Positions 45,037-57,645 of a DNA stretch of 64,000 bases are shown piece after piece. Source of the stretch: BD2-11 clade cluster bacterium bin43 (GTDB lineage: Bacteria; Gemmatimonadota; Gemmatimonadetes; Longimicrobiales; Gaopeijiaceae); the NCBI GenBank assembly GCA_002238605.1, contig MPMR01000004.1, positions 1 to 64,000 of the forward strand, written 5' to 3'. A program made the position numbers and the translations under genes. A model generated the notes under the pieces. That model ran no database searches, was not told the origin of the DNA, and saw nothing but the letters and a program-made list of their open reading frames with translations. Every line of letters starts with the position of its first letter. The stretch's first letter is position 1.

Positions 45037-46233
45037 CTAGGAACCCGCACCCCCCGCCTCCTCCACCAGCCGTGCGATCAGTGCCTCGCCGTCCGGGAGC
45101 CTGGCCCCCAATTCGTCCCAAATGCTCGGCCGCACCGCCGGCGCGAACGGCGCCAGGTCCGGGCGCGCAATCTCCACGCCTGCCGCGCGCATCTGCTCGA
45201 TGGCCTCCGCCTCCATCCGGCGGGCCTCTTCGCTCTGGTAGGCAAGCGCGTCAGCCGCCGAGCGGTCGACCGTCTCCCTGATGTCCGGGGGCAGCCCCGC
45301 GTAGAACTGCTCGTTCACCAGCAGCGTGATCGGGTTGTAGGTGATGGACGTGAAGCTGTAGAAGCGGGCCACCTCATGCAGCCGGCTGCTCACGAATCCG
45401 ATCGCGTTCGCCTCTCCGCCGTCGATTACGCCCTGCTGGAGCGCGGAGTAGACCTCGCCGTAGTTCATCGGCGTCGCCTGGACGCCGAGCGCCGAATAGG
45501 CCGCCAGGTACGTCGCGTTCTGAAGGACCCGGAGCTTCAGTCCGGCGAGATCCCCGGGCGCCTCTACGGGCCGGCGCCGGTTGTACACGTGGCGGAATCC
45601 GTAGTCGAGGAAGCCCAGCGACCGGACGCCGGTGCGCTCCAGCAGGAGCCCGCGCCACCAGTCCCCAACGGGGCCGTTCATCACCCTGAGCCCGTGATCC
45701 CGGTTCTCGAAGAGGAACGGGAGGTCGAACATCTGCCCCTCGGGCACCCAGCCCGAGAGCACGGGCGTGCCCGTGATGGCCATGTGCACCGCGCCGACCT
45801 GGATCTGCTCGAAGGCCACGCGCTCGCCCCCGAGCTGCCCCGACGGATAGATGACGACCCGGAAGCGGCCGCCGGTGCGCTCGAGCATGAGGTCCCGGAA
45901 GCGCTCCGCCAGGAGATGGAACTCCGAGTTGGTCGAGAGCACGTGGGAGAAGCGGACCTCCCAGGCGGGTGCCTCGCCCCGGGGCGTGCCGTCGGAATCT
46001 GCGGACTCGGAGCCGCGGCAGGACGCCAGCAGAAGCGCTGCCCCCAGCGCCAGCAGTCTTCCACACGCTGCAACGCCGAAGCCACGCCGAACCCCCGCAG
46101 ATCCGAGGACACGCCGAAACCGCGCTGACCGTGCCGCCACGCCGAAACCGCGCCGGACCTGCGCAGCCCGCACGTTCACGAACGAGCCCCGGATTGGGAT
46201 GTCATCCTCGCCCCCACTTCCGGCGCGGCGCAC
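45037..46233 (-). CDS. dctP: TRAP transporter solute-binding protein (DctP-type)
   Basis: This 398-codon frame has a lipoprotein-like signal (LLALGAALLLASC) and the DctP fold: VRFSHVLSTNSEFHLLAERF, then RFRVVIYPSGQLGGERVAFE and FENRDHGLRVMNGPVGDWW, and PMNYGEVYSALQQGVIDGGE. It captures the solute for the DctQM permease. The start is uncertain. The first 50 or so codons contain short repeats encoding VRRGFGVAA and look non-native, so a GTG nearer the signal peptide may be used. The gene is followed by an inserted dinJ-yafQ pair before dctQM. Confidence 0.85.
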   Translation of the reverse strand: MRRAGSGGEDDIPIRGSFVNVRAAQVRRGFGVAARSARFRRVLGSAGVRRGFGVAACGRLLALGAALLLASCRGSESADSDGTPRGEAPAWEVRFSHVLSTNSEFHLLAERFRDLMLERTGGRFRVVIYPSGQLGGERVAFEQIQVGAVHMAITGTPVLSGWVPEGQMFDLPFLFENRDHGLRVMNGPVGDWWRGLLLERTGVRSLGFLDYGFRHVYNRRRPVEAPGDLAGLKLRVLQNATYLAAYSALGVQATPMNYGEVYSALQQGVIDGGEANAIGFVSSRLHEVARFYSFTSITYNPITLLVNEQFYAGLPPDIRETVDRSAADALAYQSEEARRMEAEAIEQMRAAGVEIARPDLAPFAPAVRPSIWDELGARLPDGEALIARLVEEAGGAGS

Positions 46234-46246
46234 TTCCCCCCCACCT

Positions 46247-46732
46247 TCACTCCCGGGGAAGCGGCACGCCTTCCACGATGTGCCGCTGAATCGCCTCGGC
46301 CCAATGCGCCATGTAGTCGTCGAAGGCCTTGCCGAACGCTCGCATGACGTCGTCCGCTTCGGATGACAGCGCTGTCATGCGATACCTCACGGACGCCCGG
46401 CTTTGGCTTTCGCCAGCGGGGGTTACGCGAACGTCGACCAGGGCAGTGTGGTGATCCGGAATCACGTACACGAACGACGCGACGCCGGTGGCGGGCTCAT
46501 ATCGCGTCTGGACCCAGGTCGCAGTTCCGACGCCCTCCTTGATGGTCTGGAACACCAGATCCTCTGCCGCGAGGCCATCGGTCGGATGGACGTAGCGCGG
46601 GTCCCAACCTGCCACCCACCGCCGCTCGCCTTCCGCGCTGAACAGCGGAAACGCCTCCGCAAGCGGCAGGGCCATCGCCACGACGCCCGTCCTCTCTACG
46701 TGAACGCGCTCTCCCGCGTCGTCATTCGCCAT
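46247..46732 (-). CDS. SRPBCC family protein
   Basis: This 161-residue protein from an ATG at 46732, after GGGAGCGAAC, has the START-like pattern VVAMALPLAEAFPLFSAEGE at the N-terminus. A C-terminal helix carries VMRAFGKAFDDYMAHWAEAI. It contains a stretch ERRWVAGWDPRYVHPTDG similar to a group of proteins of unknown role. It may bind a hydrophobic ligand. Next on the strand upstream is an SDR gene, 86 bp away. Confidence 0.75.
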   Translation of the reverse strand: MANDDAGERVHVERTGVVAMALPLAEAFPLFSAEGERRWVAGWDPRYVHPTDGLAAEDLVFQTIKEGVGTATWVQTRYEPATGVASFVYVIPDHHTALVDVRVTPAGESQSRASVRYRMTALSSEADDVMRAFGKAFDDYMAHWAEAIQRHIVEGVPLPRE

Positions 46733-46818
46733 GTTCGCTCCCGGTCCTCGATGTGCCGGCGAAATCGCGGGGCGGCGAAAAGGCCGGCCACCAGCGCAAG
46801 AATTCCCACCGTGCCCCC

Positions 46819-47583
46819 CTACGCACCCCAGATCGTCTGGCCGGCGTCGATGAACAGGCTGGCGCCGGTCACGAGGCGCGCCTCGTCGTTGGACGCGAGG
46901 TACACCACCGCCCCCACCAGGTCGTCCGGGTTGCCGATCAGCCCGAGCGGGATGCGCGCAAGGCGGCGCTCGCGGAACTCCTCCTGCGCGATGTCGGCCC
47001 GGTTGAGGTCGGTCTCGATGAGGCCCGGCGCGATGGCGTTCACCCGGATCCCGTGCGGCGCGAGCTCGAGCGCCATCTGCTTCGTGAGCATCTCGATCCC
47101 GGCCTTCGACACGCAGTAGTGGGCGAGGTTCGGGGCGGCCACCGCCTGCCCGGCGGACGACACGTTGACGATCGCGCCCGGCGTTCCCGCCTCGACCATG
47201 CGGCGCGCCGCCGCCTGCCCGACCAGGAAGTACCCCTTCAGGTTGACGTCCAGGATGGCATCCCACTCCTCCTCGGTGATCTCGAGGAGGGGCGTGCGCA
47301 TCAGGATGCCGGCGTTGTTGACCAGGATGTCGATGCCGCCGAGGAAGTCGTGCGCCTCGGCGACGAAGCGCTCGACGTCGGCCTGCGAGCCCGTCGACCC
47401 CTGCACGGCGACCGCGCGCCGCCCCATCTCCTCGATCTCGCGGACGGCGCTCTCGGCATCCTCACGACTCCGCCGATAGTTGACCGCTACATCCGCGCCC
47501 TCGTGCGCCAGCCCCAGCGCGACCGCCCGGCCGATGCTCCGCGAACCACCGGTAACCAGAGCACGCTTGCTTTCAAGACGCAC
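46819..47583 (-). CDS. Short-chain dehydrogenase/reductase (classical SDR)
   Basis: This 254-residue enzyme has the NAD(P)-binding motif TGGSRSIG near residues 10-17, the structural NNAG motif, the catalytic Ser-Tyr-Lys in NVSSAG and YCVSK, and the C-terminal DAGQTIWG. It starts at a GTG at 47583, two bases after the KatG stop, so the two genes may be co-transcribed. It resembles 3-oxoacyl-reductase or sugar/alcohol dehydrogenase types; the substrate is unknown. Confidence 0.88.
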   Translation of the reverse strand: MRLESKRALVTGGSRSIGRAVALGLAHEGADVAVNYRRSREDAESAVREIEEMGRRAVAVQGSTGSQADVERFVAEAHDFLGGIDILVNNAGILMRTPLLEITEEEWDAILDVNLKGYFLVGQAAARRMVEAGTPGAIVNVSSAGQAVAAPNLAHYCVSKAGIEMLTKQMALELAPHGIRVNAIAPGLIETDLNRADIAQEEFRERRLARIPLGLIGNPDDLVGAVVYLASNDEARLVTGASLFIDAGQTIWGA

Positions 47584-47585
47584 CG

Positions 47586-51539
<3,954 letters not shown>

Positions 51540-51556
51540 GCACCGCACACGCCCGC

Positions 51557-51572
51557 CTCGACGCGCGTCGAG
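51557..51572. other. 16-bp perfect palindrome
   Basis: CTCGACGCGCGTCGAG lies 18 bases after the M28 stop, between two convergent genes. It could form a cruciform or serve as a protein site. There is no loop and no T-run, so it is not a convincing terminator. Confidence 0.4.
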
Positions 51573-51593
51573 CCCGGATAAGGGCCGACGCGG

Positions 51594-51683
51594 CCCGGAT
51601 CAGTGCTCGAGGCATGTCCTCCGGCCCGGATCAGTCCCGAGCCGCTTCCCCCGGCCGGGTCAGTCCCGAGCCATGTCCTCCGG
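51594..51683. repeat. Three tandem copies of the VOC gene tail
   Basis: Three imperfect units of 29-31 bp built on CCCGGATCAGTCCCGAGCC and TCCTCCGG run from just beyond the VOC stop into its last codons. The innermost copy encodes the final residues of the VOC protein including its stop, and the other two lie downstream. Confidence 0.75.
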
Positions 51684-52481
51684 CTTGGAGTGAACCGCGA
51701 AGGCGGCCCCCTGCGCATCCATGCACACAGCGATGAACTCGCCTCCCGGCACCTCCATGGGCCCGTTGAGCACCTTCCCGCCCAGCTCGGTGGCCTTCTT
51801 CGCCGCCGCGAAGGCATCCGGCACCCGGACGTAGCTCAGCCACGCGGATACGGGCATCTCGGGAGGCCGGTTGTAGAGGCCGCCCAGGGGATGCGCGCCC
51901 CCATGGAACATCTGGTAGATGCCCGCCTCCCCCATGTCCATCCGGTCCGCTTCCTGCCAGCCGAACAGCTCCGAATAGAAGGCCCAGGCGGCCTCCCAGT
52001 CGGTAGTCGCCAGTTCGCGCCAGGAGAACTCGCCGAGTTGGGCCGGCTCGTCGTGCCCGGGCGTCACGTCCGAGGGCTGATACGCGATGAAGACCGCGTC
52101 CAGCGGATCCTTGAGCACGGCCATGCGCCCGACCTGGTCGACATCGACCATCTCGAGAACGCTTCCGCCCAGGCTCTCGGCCTTCGCGGCGCACGCATCA
52201 GCGTCCGGCGTCGACACGTAGAGCAGCCAGTGCGGCGGCACGCCCGCGCTCGTGAGATGCTCGGGGAGCTCCATCATCCCGCCGATGGGCACGCCCTCAT
52301 TCATCCACAAATGGTACGGCGTCTCGCTTTCACTCCACTCACCCATGCCCCAGCCGATCACCTCGCCGTAGAAGGCGGCTGCGGCTTCGGGGTCGCTGGT
52401 GAGCAGTTCGTGCCAGCAGAATCGACCGGTGGGTGTCGTCGTCGTGCCTTCGGAAGGCGTGGTAGCGGTGGTGTCGGACAT
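51660..52481 (-). CDS. Two-domain VOC (glyoxalase-like) family protein
   Basis: This 273-residue protein has two copies of the vicinal-oxygen-chelate module: FCWHELLTSDPEAAAAFYGE and FSWRELATTDWEAAWAFYSE, each followed by a GWG or GWQ segment. It starts at an ATG at 52481 after GAGAGGAATCC. It resembles the group of glyoxalase/bleomycin-resistance-like two-module proteins whose ligands are mostly unknown. The 3' end is repeated in tandem downstream. Confidence 0.82.
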   Translation of the reverse strand: MSDTTATTPSEGTTTTPTGRFCWHELLTSDPEAAAAFYGEVIGWGMGEWSESETPYHLWMNEGVPIGGMMELPEHLTSAGVPPHWLLYVSTPDADACAAKAESLGGSVLEMVDVDQVGRMAVLKDPLDAVFIAYQPSDVTPGHDEPAQLGEFSWRELATTDWEAAWAFYSELFGWQEADRMDMGEAGIYQMFHGGAHPLGGLYNRPPEMPVSAWLSYVRVPDAFAAAKKATELGGKVLNGPMEVPGGEFIAVCMDAQGAAFAVHSKPEDMARD

Positions 52482-52710
52482 GACCTGGATTCCTCTCGGG
52501 ATGTCGGGGATGGATGTCGGGATCGGGAAGGCGTTTTCGCGCGGCTCCATCGTTGACTCGATTGCCGGGCTCAACAATCTTGCCTCGATCCTCGATCCAT
52601 TCAACGCCCGCGCGATTCGCGGCTCACACGACATCAGCCGCGACAGGAGACGACGCGGGCCGCGACCCGGCGCGCCGCCACCGCGGCTCAACACGAAAGG
52701 CGACGACTCC

Positions 52711-53184
52711 ATGACACCCATCCGCGTGGGCGCCGATGCGCCCGATTTCACCGCGTTCGCGCCTCCCGGCAGCGCGAACTTCAAGCTCTCCGAGCACCGT
52801 GGTCGGCCGACCGTACTCATGTTCGTGCCGCTGGCCTTCACCAGCACATGCACGGCCGAATTCTGCCACATCGCCGAGAACTGGGGCCAGTGGGGCGAGC
52901 TTGGCGCCGACGTTGTCGGCATCAGCGTGGACTCCCCCTTCGTCAACCAGAAGTGGGGCGAGGAGATGGGCGCACCGTTTCCCATCCTCTCGGACTTCAA
53001 CAAGGAAGCAGTGAGCGCATACGGGGTTCTGCAGGACGAACTCATCGGGTTGCGCGGCGTGGCCCGGCGCTCGGTGTTCGTGGTGGACGGAGATGGGCGC
53101 GTCACCTACGCCTGGGTGGCGGAGAACCCGGGCGTTCTGCCCCCGTTCGACGAGATCGTGGAGGCCGTGCAGGCGGTCGCGTGA
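52711..53184 (+). CDS. Thiol peroxidase of the AhpC/TSA (peroxiredoxin) family
   Basis: This 157-residue protein starts PIRVGADAPDFTAFAPPGS and has the peroxidatic-cysteine motif AFTSTCTAEFCHI (C47), with another cysteine at 52. The motif and length fit a peroxiredoxin such as AhpE or BCP types. It reduces peroxides in the cytoplasm. The ATG at 52711 gives the expected start. It is divergent from the VOC gene. Confidence 0.88.
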   Translation: MTPIRVGADAPDFTAFAPPGSANFKLSEHRGRPTVLMFVPLAFTSTCTAEFCHIAENWGQWGELGADVVGISVDSPFVNQKWGEEMGAPFPILSDFNKEAVSAYGVLQDELIGLRGVARRSVFVVDGDGRVTYAWVAENPGVLPPFDEIVEAVQAVA

Positions 53185-53368
53185 CGGCCGCGGACGGGTC
53201 GGGAGCCGATGCTCCCGGCGGCTGCCGCCCTGCGATTCGTATCGTGGACTCGATCGGACCCGGCGTCCATTCAGCGGTACGGCGTCGCCAGTTGTCCAAG
53301 ATGACGAGGGTTCCTGCGGCTCACGGCAGGGGTTTGTCCGCAACACAAGCAATTTCCAGGAGAGGAAG

Positions 53369-54322
53369 ATGACGCTCACACGACGCGACTGGCTCAGGCT
53401 CACGGCTGGCGGCGGCGCCGCACTCGCTCTCACCCCCGACCTGCTGGCGTCGCTTGCGCGTCAGGAGGTCCTGGCCCGGGCCATTCCGGCAACCGGGGAG
53501 ATGCTGCCGGTGGTGGGCCTCGGCAGTTCCGCCACCTTCTCACGCGTGGCGCGCAGCGAGGACGTGAGCGCCATCAGCGCCGTGCTGCAGACCTTCGTCG
53601 ACAACGGCGGCACGGTGTTCGACACCGCTCCCGGCTACGGGGCCTCCGAGCAGGTGGCCGGCGACGTTGCCAACGACCTCGGCATCCAGGAGCGGATCTT
53701 CTGGGCCACCAAGGTCAACGTCGCGGGACGCGGGGGTGGCTCGGCCGACCCGGCGGCGGCGCGCGCGCAGATCGAGCGCTCCTTCGACCGCTTCCAGCTG
53801 CCGGTCATCGACCTGATCCAGGTCCACAACCTGGGCGACCCGCCCACCCAGATCGGCATCCTCAAGGAAGAGAAGGCGGCGGGCCGGGTGCGCTACATCG
53901 GCATCACCAGCACCAGCGAGCGGCGCTATCCGGACCTCGCGGCGGTCATGCGCAACGAGCCCATCGACTTCATCGGGGTGGACTACGCGGTCGACAACCG
54001 CGCTTCGGCCGACATGATCCTGCCGCTCGCGCAGGAGCTGGACATCGGCGTGCTCGTGTACGCCCCCTTCGGCCGCACCCGCCTCTGGAACCGCGTCAGC
54101 GGACGCGACGTGCCGGAGTGGGCCGGCGAGTTCGACGCCCACAGCTGGGCGCAGTTCTTCCTCAAGTTCGTGGTGGCGCACCCGGCGGTGACCGTGGTCA
54201 CCCCCGCCACCAGCCGCCCCGAGCACATGATCGACAACCTGGGCGGCGGCATGGGCCGGCTCCCGGACGAGAGCCAGCTCGAGCGCATGGTCCAGCTCGT
54301 GGAGGATCTGCCGCCGGCCTGA
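53369..54322 (+). CDS. Aldo/keto reductase with a Tat signal
   Basis: This 317-residue protein starts TRRDWLRLTAGGGAALAL, a twin-arginine export signal. The AKR barrel has VFDTAPGYGASE (catalytic Asp and Tyr), WATKVNV (Lys) and IQVHNLG (His), with RVRYIGITSTSERR later. It should reduce aldehydes or ketones using NADPH. Tat export would put a cofactor-bound enzyme in the periplasm. AGGAGAGGAAG precedes the ATG at 53369. A strong hairpin follows 57 bases after the stop. Confidence 0.85.
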   Translation: MTLTRRDWLRLTAGGGAALALTPDLLASLARQEVLARAIPATGEMLPVVGLGSSATFSRVARSEDVSAISAVLQTFVDNGGTVFDTAPGYGASEQVAGDVANDLGIQERIFWATKVNVAGRGGGSADPAAARAQIERSFDRFQLPVIDLIQVHNLGDPPTQIGILKEEKAAGRVRYIGITSTSERRYPDLAAVMRNEPIDFIGVDYAVDNRASADMILPLAQELDIGVLVYAPFGRTRLWNRVSGRDVPEWAGEFDAHSWAQFFLKFVVAHPAVTVVTPATSRPEHMIDNLGGGMGRLPDESQLERMVQLVEDLPPA

Positions 54323-54797
54323 CGGGGGTAGGAGTCGCGGGCGGGGGAGCGCACAATTCCCTGCGAAATCCTCGTGCAGCGACCGCAGCCCGGCGTTCCT
54401 CGCGCCGGCTGCGGTCGCTTGTGCGCCCTCTGCCAGGTAGGACGCCAGTAGGTGACTGGTTGACCTCGGTTCCCAACGCTCTTTCTCAGTGCCACAAACT
54501 CAAAGAGCCGCGGGGTGGCCGTAGCGTGCTGCCGGTCCAGTGCCGGGGATGCCGTCGTGCCCGAGCTGGACGACCTCGGAGAACCGCTCTCCGCCTTGCA
54601 TGCGGACCACCCTGGCGAGGCCGCCCCAGCAGTGGATGTCCCCGCCGGCGGCGAGGCCGTTTTAGCCATGGATTCGCCCGGCCATCCTGCCGATCGTCAT
54701 GTTCAACGGGATTTCACCCGGAATTGCGGCGGCCGAACGTGGCTGACTCGATCATGGTGGTCTCCCACCCAAGCTGCGGGAAAACGGGATCCATCAT
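54323..54797. other. Intergenic stretch with hairpin, no clear gene
   Basis: About 475 bases with no coding sequence I can support. The segment holds a strong inverted repeat at 54379-54418. On the minus strand around 54530-54660 short runs such as GGDIHCWGGLARVV recall RCC1-like repeats, but a stop interrupts that frame and it is too short to name. Confidence 0.4.
54379..54418. terminator. Hairpin after the aldo/keto reductase gene
   Basis: GCGACCGCAGCC (54379-54390) and GGCTGCGGTCGC (54407-54418) form a perfect 12-bp stem with a 16-base loop. It lies 57 bases after the reductase stop. Only TT follows on the plus strand, so a rho-independent terminator is possible but not certain. Confidence 0.5.
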
Positions 54798-54896
54798 ATG
54801 AGTCGACGCGGAAAGCTACTGCAGAGGTATCAGGTACGGCAGGTCCGTGGCGTTATTCTGAAATACAATCTTGGGGACAACCTGGATGATGCATAA
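54798..54896 (+). pseudogene. hicA: HicA toxin relic with its middle deleted
   Basis: The 32-codon frame from the ATG at 54798 begins MSRRGKLLQR, like the first residues of one HicA group, and then jumps directly to YQVRQVRGVILKYNLGD, which fits the last residues of the same group. The roughly 50 central residues, including the catalytic GSHH histidine, are missing. The frame ends by overlapping the next hicB start, which is the normal hicA-hicB spacing. It is most simply a toxin gene with an internal in-frame deletion. Confidence 0.72.
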
Positions 54897-55101
54897 GTAC
54901 GAGATCATTCTGTATTGGAGCCGGACCGACGGCGCGTTTGTGGCCGAGGTCCCCGAGTTGCCTGGCTGCATGGCCCACGGAGGCACACAGCAAGTCGCTC
55001 TCCGGAACATCACGAGCGCGATGGATCTCTGGATCGATACCGCAAGGGAACACGGAGATCCGATACCGGAACCCAGGGAAAAGCGTCTAATGCCGGCGTA
55101 A
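54889..55101 (+). CDS. hicB: Small HicB-family antitoxin
   Basis: This 70-residue product begins MHKYEIILYWSRTDGAFVAE and has VPELPGCMAHGGTQQVALRN. It ends with WIDTAREHGDPIPEPR, a short HicB type with no DNA-binding domain. An ATG at 54886 is also in frame. It overlaps the remnant of its toxin gene and is the third HicB locus in the window. Confidence 0.85.
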   Translation: MHKYEIILYWSRTDGAFVAEVPELPGCMAHGGTQQVALRNITSAMDLWIDTAREHGDPIPEPREKRLMPA

Positions 55102-55128
55102 GCAAGCGTCCGGCGACCGGCAATTACG

Positions 55129-57504
55129 CTACCCCTCCGGCCTCACGATCTCGTACTGCGGCGGCGGCTCCGCCCCCAGCAGGTGGCGCACGAAGTAGTC
55201 CCAGCGGCGGCGGATGAAGTAGGGCTCGTTGAGGCCGTGGGCGCGGTCCGGGGCCCAGATCAGGTCGAAGTCGCGGTTGGCCTTGATGAGCTCGTCGATC
55301 ACCTGGACCGTCATCGCGGGGTGGACGTTGTCGTCCATGTCGCCGTGCATCAGCAGCAGCTTCCCCTCCAGGTTCGCGGCGTAGGTCTTGTTCGCTGAAG
55401 CCTCGAAGTTGTCGGTGCCGGTCGAGTCCTCTTCCATGGCGCCCTGGTACTTCTCTGCCCAGTAGATGTTGTAGCTGCGGTTGTCGTGGTTGCCGGCCCC
55501 TGACACCGCCACCTTGAAGAAGTCGGGATAGCGCAGGATGGCATCCGTGGAGGCGAACCCGCCGCCCGAGTGCCCGTAGATGCCCACCCGGTCCAGGTCG
55601 ATGAAGGGGTGGCGCGCCGCGAGCTGCCGGATCACGGCGATGTGATCGGGGATGCCGTTGTCGATGAAGTTGCCGTAGTAGTTGTCGTGGAAGGCCTTGG
55701 AGCGGTGCGGCGTCCCCATGTGGTCGATCTGCACCACCACGAAGCCGAGCTGCGCCAGCGCGAAGTTCTCGCCGCCGCCCTTGAACTCCCAGTCCCCGAC
55801 GCTGCCCCGCTGGGGCCCGGGGTAGATGTGCGAGATGATCGGGTATTTCGCGTTCTCGTCCAGGTCGGGTGGGAGATGGAGGATGCCGTACAGGTCGGTG
55901 ATTCCGTCGCGCGCCTTGGCCGTGAAGACCTCGCCGGGGATGAAGCCGATCTCTTCGATGGCGGAGATGTCCGCCCGCTCAAGTTCGCGCACGACGCGGC
56001 CATCGGCTGCGGTCCGCAGGACGGTGACAGGCTCCCCTTCAACGCGCGAGTACGTGTCCACGAAATAGGCGCCACCGGGCGAGAACTCGACGATGTGGTT
56101 GGCGTCCTCCGGGGTGAGCAGCGTCAGCCCCGAGCCGTCGAAGCCGACCCGGTACAGGTGCGCGTAGTACGGGTTCCGCCCCGGCTCGCGGCCGCGCGCG
56201 GTGAAGTAGATGCGCTGCCGCGCCTCGTCGACGAAGACGGCCTGGCCGACCGTCCATGGACCGGAGGTGATGCGGTTCCTGAGGTTGCCCTGCCCGTCGA
56301 AGCGGTAGAGGTGGGCCCAGCCGTCGCGCTCCGACCACCAGATCACGTCGTCGCCGCTCTCCGAGACGTACCAGGACGGAGTGCCCCCGCTCGATCCCCC
56401 GCCCCGGTGCCCGAGCGACACGAAGGTGCGTGTGGAGTCGCCCAGGATGACCCGTGAAGCCCCGGTCGCCGGGTCGATCTCGGCCAGGAACACGCGCTGT
56501 GAGCCGCGGGTGAAGTAGTTGACGTGCAGACGGGCCCCGGCGGCGCTCCAGGCCGAGTCCGGGGCCGAGCCGGCGAATGAGAGCTGATGGGGCGTGGGCG
56601 CCACATCGACCCGGCGATTGGCGGCGGCGCGCAGGGCGGGGACGTTCCCGTCGGCCATCTCGCCCTCCTCAAGCTCCACGATATGCACGGTGGGCAGCGG
56701 GATCACCGAGTCGCCGGGCAGCGCGTACGGCTGGGAGAAGTGCCGCGGCCGCTGCGAAGTGTACGAAACGTAGTGCATGTGCTCGACGTTGCGTTCATCC
56801 CGGCGCGCCACCGCGATGTAGCGCGAGTCCGGCGACCAGGCCAGCGTGGGGGTACGCGGCCCCGGCCCCTCCCGCTGCTGGTTGGGGCGCGGCTCGTTGT
56901 AGCCGTAGGCGTAGTACTTCTCGCCGTCGGTGGTGAGCTGGATCGAGTCGCCGCCCCCCGCCGGGCGGACGTAAAGATCGTACTCGTGCGAGAAGGCTTC
57001 CCAGCGCCCGTCGGGGGACTCCACGAAGGGCAGCCGCGAAGGGAGCGTGTCCGCCACGACGCACGAGTAGCCCGCGATGTCGCAGGTGAAGCGCCGGCTG
57101 TTGGCCGTGAACTCGATTTCGCTCTCGCCCGCGCCGAAGCTGAAGGTGCTGAAGGGCAGCTGGTCCGGGACGTAGGCGGTGTCGTTCGCGAGCGACATCG
57201 CCCCGGCCAGGCGGTAGTGGTCGAAGAGCGGTTCGCGGCTGGCCGCGGCCGGGTTCACCATCACGAACTCGTAGCCCGACCCCGTGTTGTTGCGGTACCA
57301 GAAGCGGTCGGTGTCCCCGGTTTCCAGCCAGTTCGGCACCACTTCGGCGCCCGCGATCATCCGCTCGGTGTTCCAGGTCAGAAAGCGCTCGGCGCGGGAG
57401 TAGTCCACCTCCTGGGCGGCGGCCGTCCCGCCTCCGGCGAAGGCTGCGAACAGGGTCGCCAGAGCGAACGGACGAGCGACGGAAGCATGGACCGGATAAC
57501 GCAT
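55129..57504 (-). CDS. Secreted S9-family prolyl oligopeptidase (DPP-IV-like)
   Basis: This 791-residue serine peptidase has a signal peptide (FALATLFAAFAGGGTAAA). An N-terminal beta-propeller follows (VESPDGRWEAFSHEYDLYVR; RTPTLAWSPDSRYIAVARRD). The alpha/beta-hydrolase domain has the nucleophile in GIYGHSGGGFAS, the Asp in LMHGDMDDNVHP and the His in APDRAHGLNE. It probably cuts dipeptides from peptides, often after proline, in the periplasm. The ATG at 57504 has GGAGGCCCC in front. It is divergent from the glutamate-dehydrogenase-type gene. Confidence 0.9.
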   Translation of the reverse strand: MRYPVHASVARPFALATLFAAFAGGGTAAAQEVDYSRAERFLTWNTERMIAGAEVVPNWLETGDTDRFWYRNNTGSGYEFVMVNPAAASREPLFDHYRLAGAMSLANDTAYVPDQLPFSTFSFGAGESEIEFTANSRRFTCDIAGYSCVVADTLPSRLPFVESPDGRWEAFSHEYDLYVRPAGGGDSIQLTTDGEKYYAYGYNEPRPNQQREGPGPRTPTLAWSPDSRYIAVARRDERNVEHMHYVSYTSQRPRHFSQPYALPGDSVIPLPTVHIVELEEGEMADGNVPALRAAANRRVDVAPTPHQLSFAGSAPDSAWSAAGARLHVNYFTRGSQRVFLAEIDPATGASRVILGDSTRTFVSLGHRGGGSSGGTPSWYVSESGDDVIWWSERDGWAHLYRFDGQGNLRNRITSGPWTVGQAVFVDEARQRIYFTARGREPGRNPYYAHLYRVGFDGSGLTLLTPEDANHIVEFSPGGAYFVDTYSRVEGEPVTVLRTAADGRVVRELERADISAIEEIGFIPGEVFTAKARDGITDLYGILHLPPDLDENAKYPIISHIYPGPQRGSVGDWEFKGGGENFALAQLGFVVVQIDHMGTPHRSKAFHDNYYGNFIDNGIPDHIAVIRQLAARHPFIDLDRVGIYGHSGGGFASTDAILRYPDFFKVAVSGAGNHDNRSYNIYWAEKYQGAMEEDSTGTDNFEASANKTYAANLEGKLLLMHGDMDDNVHPAMTVQVIDELIKANRDFDLIWAPDRAHGLNEPYFIRRRWDYFVRHLLGAEPPPQYEIVRPEG

Positions 57505-57645
57505 GGGGCCTCCAGATGCATTGGGGATGCGGGGTATCGGGATGATTGCGGAATCCGCACGGGGCGGGGATAATCCGTGGTGCCAATGTGCGGAGGTGCC
57601 GGAACGCGCGGCAAACCGTCCGCGACCCCAGCATCGAGAGCCCAC

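Noticed and set aside
54530-54660. Minus-strand run resembling an RCC1 or propeller fragment
   Set aside because: Only a few residues fit, a stop breaks the frame and no neighbouring blades are present.
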